Below, one piece after another: positions 60,873 through 64,000 of a stretch of DNA of 64,000 nucleotides (position 1 is the stretch's first letter; each line of letters begins with the position of its first letter). The notes beneath the pieces were generated by a model. It was given only the letters and a program-made list of their open reading frames with translations. It did no database searches and was not told the DNA's origin. Origin of the DNA: Phaeodactylibacter xiamenensis (GTDB lineage: Bacteria > Bacteroidota > Bacteroidia > Chitinophagales > Saprospiraceae); assembly GCF_000759025.1 (NCBI RefSeq), contig NZ_JPOS01000090.1:124001-188000 (forward strand). The letters run 5' to 3'. The position numbers and the translations under genes were made by a program.

Positions 60873-61155
60873 AGATCAAGCGCTTATCTTTTTCAATTAG
60901 CGGAGCAATATGTTTTGATAAAGCCTTGGTAGAAACCAAGTCCACCTTCTTTTTTAACAAATCTTCTAGTGCCAGTTGCATTTCTATGAACAGAAGACCT
61001 ATACCTTCTTTATACTCTAAGTCTACCAATATATCAACATCACTATTAGCGTCAGCTTCTGCCTTGGCATAAGAGCCAAACAAATAGGCTCGCTTGACCG
61101 GTTGTTGGCTGAAGTATCGTTGAATAATATCGATATGTTGTTGTTTAAGCTGCAT
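60862..61155 (-). CDS. MntA-like nucleotidyltransferase antitoxin
   Basis: 97 residues from the ATG at 61155 (MQLKQQHIDIIQRYF); the frame to 61416 runs through repeat copy D and is rejected. Minimal nucleotidyltransferase motif G27-S28 and D39-x-D41 in FGSYAKAEADANSDVDILV. Expected to AMPylate and silence HepT encoded immediately downstream. Confidence 0.92.
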   Translation of the reverse strand: MQLKQQHIDIIQRYFSQQPVKRAYLFGSYAKAEADANSDVDILVDLEYKEGIGLLFIEMQLALEDLLKKKVDLVSTKALSKHIAPLIEKDKRLIYEK

Positions 61156-61254
61156 ACAAAACTTATGAATCAGAAAAGTACAACTAATTCTCACTAATTG
61201 CAAGGGTTTAGCACACCACAAAAAAAAGGCAGCCCGAAGGCCACCTTCCCAAGA

Positions 61255-61448
61255 TATACTGACGATTAAGTGGTTTGCCATAGCAAACCTACTCAATGCC
61301 TGCCTGCGTGTCGGTACTTCGGCAGGCAGGTCAGCATTCACGCTAAGAAGTGGCTTGCCCCGGTGTTGCAAATCCAAGATCCCAGACGATGAATGTCTGG
61401 ACTGTAAGCCCGACATTTATCGTCGGTGACCACTTCGTATTGCGTATA
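61255..61448. repeat. Dispersed structured repeat, copy D
   Basis: Same left (TATACTGACGATTAAGTGG) and right ends as copies A and C; the middle has lost the GCGCTTGCCCTGA segment and gained a hairpin insert CCTGCC...GGCAGG (61297-61330) with a TCGGTACTTC loop. It lies between the toxin-antitoxin pair and the di-haem peroxidase gene; 61156-61489 has no gene. Confidence 0.85.
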
Positions 61449-61489
61449 GTTGCAATTATATCGAGGCTGTAGAAGCCTATTTAAAATTC

Positions 61490-62836
61490 TTAATTACACC
61501 CCAACTGCTCCTGAGACAATGGATCGTTATTCGGGAAGCAATTGCCCGACAGGACAGCTTCCGGCACAAACCGGTCCAGGTTGGGGTCGTAAAGCCCGTG
61601 CTCCAGGAATTCCACAAGATCAGCCATCTCTTGTTCAGTCAGGTTTAGAGGATGGAAGTAAGGGGAGATTTGTGCTTCTGGTACCCGGTCATTTTCGGGT
61701 ACGCCTTCATTGAAGTATTCCACAACAGACCGCAGGGAATGCCGACTGCTGCCGTGGAAATAGAAGGGTGAATTTTTCATATTGTAGAGCTGAGGCACCT
61801 TAAACTTGTAGAAATCCTCCTCAAAACCGGTAAACCCGCCACGCCCGAAATTCCGGATGTCGTTGGGGCCGGTAGCAAAAGCGCCGGATTCCCACAGGTC
61901 GCGCACTCCGAGGGCATGAAACTCGTTACTGCTCAATGCGGCACCTTTGTGGCAGCGGTAACAGCCCGCTTTGGTGAAAAAGACCATGGCGCCTGCCTTT
62001 TCCTGATCGCTCATGGCGTTTTCCTCACCGCGCACCCAGCGCTGAAAGGGCGCCTCTGTAGTGGTCAGCGACCGCAGGTAAGCGGAAAGGGCAAAGCTCG
62101 TGGTGAGCGGAGAATAGCGGTCCCCTTCCGGAAAATCCGCAAAGGCAGCATCGTACATCGGCAGATAGCCCAGGGTGTCGAGCCAGCCGATCGTCACCCG
62201 CATGCGGTGCAGGGCAAGCCCTTCGATAATTTGAGCCTCCAGCCCATCCAGGCCCCGCTCGTTGACTTCGGCGTCGCCCACCCAGGCATGCTCCGTGCCT
62301 CTGTTGACGTGATTAGCGCCAAACTTACCGCTCCAGGTGGAGTTGGTAACAAAAGCGGTGTTGAGCACACTGAGTGGACGAGCGCCTTGCACGTCAAGCT
62401 CTTCTTCGGCGTAGTCAATGAGTTTGCCTCTACTTTCCCCGTTTTGGCCAAACCCTACGCCTCCATCTGCGATGCCTTGCTTTGCACCAGGCATGAACCC
62501 GGCTGACGGTACGTGACAACTACCACAGGAGTAAGTGCCTTTACCGCCTTCATGCATGGCATCGGCTGCCAGGCCGGTCTCAAAAAAGAGCATCCGGCCC
62601 AATTCTATTTTTTCTCTGGTTAATGGATTGCCCACTCCTGCCGGAACGGCACCTAATTCCGTTTCACTATTGGGCAAACGGAAGTAATCCAATGAACCGT
62701 CCGGTGACAGTTCCACCAACCGCCGCTCCAAACGGGTATCCAGTGGATTAGGTAATTGCTCGCTGGTACAGCCGACAAAAAAGGCAAGTACAGCGAACAC
62801 CAATATTGCTAATGTTTGTCTTGATTGTGCTTTCAT
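61490..62836 (-). CDS. Di-haem cytochrome c peroxidase family lipoprotein
   Basis: A 448-residue MauG/CcpA-type protein with a lipoprotein-like signal (VGCTS). Haem c attachment motifs CGSCH (C104-H108) and CYRCH (C292-H296); axial Met or other ligands in the C-terminal half cannot be assigned. Periplasmic; reduces hydrogen peroxide or oxidises a protein partner. Divergent from a haem/VCBS-repeat gene with 186 bp between the starts. Confidence 0.9.
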   Translation of the reverse strand: MKAQSRQTLAILVFAVLAFFVGCTSEQLPNPLDTRLERRLVELSPDGSLDYFRLPNSETELGAVPAGVGNPLTREKIELGRMLFFETGLAADAMHEGGKGTYSCGSCHVPSAGFMPGAKQGIADGGVGFGQNGESRGKLIDYAEEELDVQGARPLSVLNTAFVTNSTWSGKFGANHVNRGTEHAWVGDAEVNERGLDGLEAQIIEGLALHRMRVTIGWLDTLGYLPMYDAAFADFPEGDRYSPLTTSFALSAYLRSLTTTEAPFQRWVRGEENAMSDQEKAGAMVFFTKAGCYRCHKGAALSSNEFHALGVRDLWESGAFATGPNDIRNFGRGGFTGFEEDFYKFKVPQLYNMKNSPFYFHGSSRHSLRSVVEYFNEGVPENDRVPEAQISPYFHPLNLTEQEMADLVEFLEHGLYDPNLDRFVPEAVLSGNCFPNNDPLSQEQLGCN

Positions 62837-63007
62837 GGTGCTGAGTGGGAGGCTGTGTTTCGAGATTCACCGGGGGGAGGGATATGTTTGATACGGGTAG
62901 GCAAGCCCGATGTTTCATCTTTTCATATTTTTTTATCAATAGCTGAGATCGGGAACCTTCACTTCGGCATATTCCAAGAAATAACATACTGTTAACCTCC
63001 AGCCCTG

Positions 63008-63015
63008 TACCTTTG
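63008..63015 (+). promoter_or_regulatory. Putative -7 box before haem/VCBS gene
   Basis: TACCTTTG fits TAnnTTTG, only 7 bases upstream of the ATG at 63023, so the transcript would be nearly leaderless if it is used. No matching TTTG -33 box. Confidence 0.4.
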
Positions 63016-63022
63016 CGGAAAA

Positions 63023-64000
63023 ATGCGCGGCTACCTGCTTTCCTTACTGCTTTCAGTTGGTTCTTTGGCTGTTTTTCACGCCTGCCGGCCCACTGCCGGG
63101 CCATCCCAATCTAATCTCACCGGAGCGGAATGGGCCCGCATCCACTGCGCTGCCTGCCATCAATACCCGGAGCCGGAGCTCCTGCCCAAATCAACCTGGG
63201 AAACCCACGTCCTGCCCCGCATGGGCTACTTTCTGGGGCATTATCCGGATGCCGACACCCGGCAGCAAATGATTGAAAGCGGACCGGGAGGGCAGGCGGT
63301 GAAAGCCCGCCGGGTTTTTCCCGAACAACCGCTCATTGATTCGGCAACCTGGCTGGCTATTCAGGGCTTTTACCTGGAAAATGCACCAGCCGTATGGGAC
63401 CTGCCTGCTCCATTGGCATTGGACACCACCTCACTTTTTCAGGCCCGCTTTCCGGACTATTTCCTCTCTCCTCCATCCACCACCCTAATCGATGCCTTCC
63501 CCGGGGGCCTATACCTGGGTGATGCCAACAAGCAGCGGCTGATGGTCTTCGACCAAAATCTAAATCTCCGGCAACAGGCGAAAGTCCGGGAAGGGGCAGT
63601 CAGCCTGCAGGACAACCCTACCGATCTGCTCCTGACGGTCATGGGCTCCTTCTCCCCTACGGATGCGCCCAAAGGTTTTCTGCTTCAATTGCCAAAAGGC
63701 GGTGGGCAGCCTCCCCAAATCCTCATCGACAGCCTGCAACGGCCCGTGCATAGTGCCTATGCTGATCTGAACGGTGACGGCCGCATGGATGTGGTGATTG
63801 CCGAATTTGCCAAATGGACCGGACGGCTGGCCTGGTGGGAACAACATCCGGATGGCACCTTTACCCCACACACCCTGCGCGCGCAGCCCGGCGCCATCAA
63901 AACCGCCATTCAGGACTTTAACGGGGATGGACAGCCGGATATCCTGGCGCTCTTCGGGCAGGGCGATGAGGGGTTCTGGCTGTATGAAAATCAGGGCAAT
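63023..64000 (+). CDS. Haem-binding VCBS/FG-GAP repeat protein, 3' partial
   Basis: At least 326 residues, open to the window end. Lipoprotein-like signal (LAVFHACRP), a cytochrome c motif CAACH (C42-H46, in RIHCAACHQYPEPE) with a haem-binding helix after it, then beta-propeller VCBS/FG-GAP repeats: YADLNGDGRMDVVIAE and QDFNGDGQPDILALFG carry the Ca-binding D-x-N-x-D-G loops. Proteins of this type are common in Bacteroidota and are annotated as VCBS-repeat proteins. Divergent from the di-haem peroxidase, which may be a functional partner. Confidence 0.85.
   Translation, partial: MRGYLLSLLLSVGSLAVFHACRPTAGPSQSNLTGAEWARIHCAACHQYPEPELLPKSTWETHVLPRMGYFLGHYPDADTRQQMIESGPGGQAVKARRVFPEQPLIDSATWLAIQGFYLENAPAVWDLPAPLALDTTSLFQARFPDYFLSPPSTTLIDAFPGGLYLGDANKQRLMVFDQNLNLRQQAKVREGAVSLQDNPTDLLLTVMGSFSPTDAPKGFLLQLPKGGGQPPQILIDSLQRPVHSAYADLNGDGRMDVVIAEFAKWTGRLAWWEQHPDGTFTPHTLRAQPGAIKTAIQDFNGDGQPDILALFGQGDEGFWLYENQGN

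Noticed and set aside
61156-61416. Long N-terminal extension of the MntA gene
   Set aside because: It translates repeat copy D; family proteins start at MQLKQQHI-type sequence at 61155.

Overview
The window looks like a chromosomal segment of a Bacteroidota bacterium, most likely a Saprospirales (Lewinella/Phaeodactylibacter-like) organism. That placement is inferred from C-terminal type IX secretion (T9SS) sorting domains, many short lipoprotein signals, a LytS/LytT-type two-component pair beside a TonB-dependent receptor, the carboxyspermidine polyamine route, and -7 promoter boxes of the form TAnnTTTG. Most genes are ordinary housekeeping or catabolic genes. Accessory material is concentrated at 42.9-46.1 kb and 49-61.5 kb.

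Layout. 0-7.7 kb: Xaa-Pro aminopeptidase, a charged secreted protein, a 139-bp tandem repeat array, a GH31 alpha-glucosidase with a CIA30-domain protein, then a divergent pair of lipid enzymes (App1-type phosphatidate phosphatase and diacylglycerol kinase). 7.7-11.5 kb: polyamine cluster (carboxynorspermidine decarboxylase and synthase, agmatinase-family enzyme) with a decayed DUF433 antitoxin between them. 11.6-13.8 kb: rpsU, then an HxlR regulator divergent from two NAD(P)-binding proteins. 13.8-18.9 kb: maltose module (GH13 lipoprotein, small lipoprotein, GH65 phosphorylase, beta-phosphoglucomutase). 19-26 kb: DUF5615/DUF433 toxin-antitoxin pair, threonine degradation pair (Kbl and SDR-type threonine dehydrogenase), orphan HsdR-N-like protein, two T9SS cargo proteins, a MATE pump. 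26-30.4 kb: oligopeptidase B-like lipoprotein, an intergenic stretch of structured repeats, acyl-CoA dehydrogenase. 30.4-41 kb: TonB receptor, TPR-like protein, LytS-type kinase and LytT regulator in one operon, GH53 galactanase, beta-propeller lipoprotein, quinone-oxidoreductase-like enzyme, TPR/AraC hybrid regulator. 41-47.3 kb: rRNA methyltransferase, thioredoxin-like protein with an IS4-type element inserted at its stop codon, DUF4440 protein, an effector-associated-domain (EAD11-like) membrane protein, a palindrome-controlled AAA_14/DUF4143 ATPase. 47-56 kb: metallophosphoesterase, then a complete type I restriction-modification locus (hsdR, a phased hairpin array, hsdM, hsdS). 56-64 kb: BspA-like LRR surface protein, RlaP-type nucleotidyltransferase, MntA/HepT toxin-antitoxin, di-haem peroxidase, and a haem/VCBS-repeat protein running off the window end.

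Most unusual points: an in-frame amber codon cutting the LytS-type histidine kinase just before its ATP-binding G box; twelve short palindromes at about 50-bp spacing between hsdR and hsdM; a structured dispersed repeat present four times; a 32-bp perfect palindrome before the AAA_14 gene; and a free-standing EAD11-like domain fused to a membrane anchor. None is shown to be a new system from sequence alone, but the hsd hairpin array and the EAD11 membrane protein are the best candidates for something undescribed.
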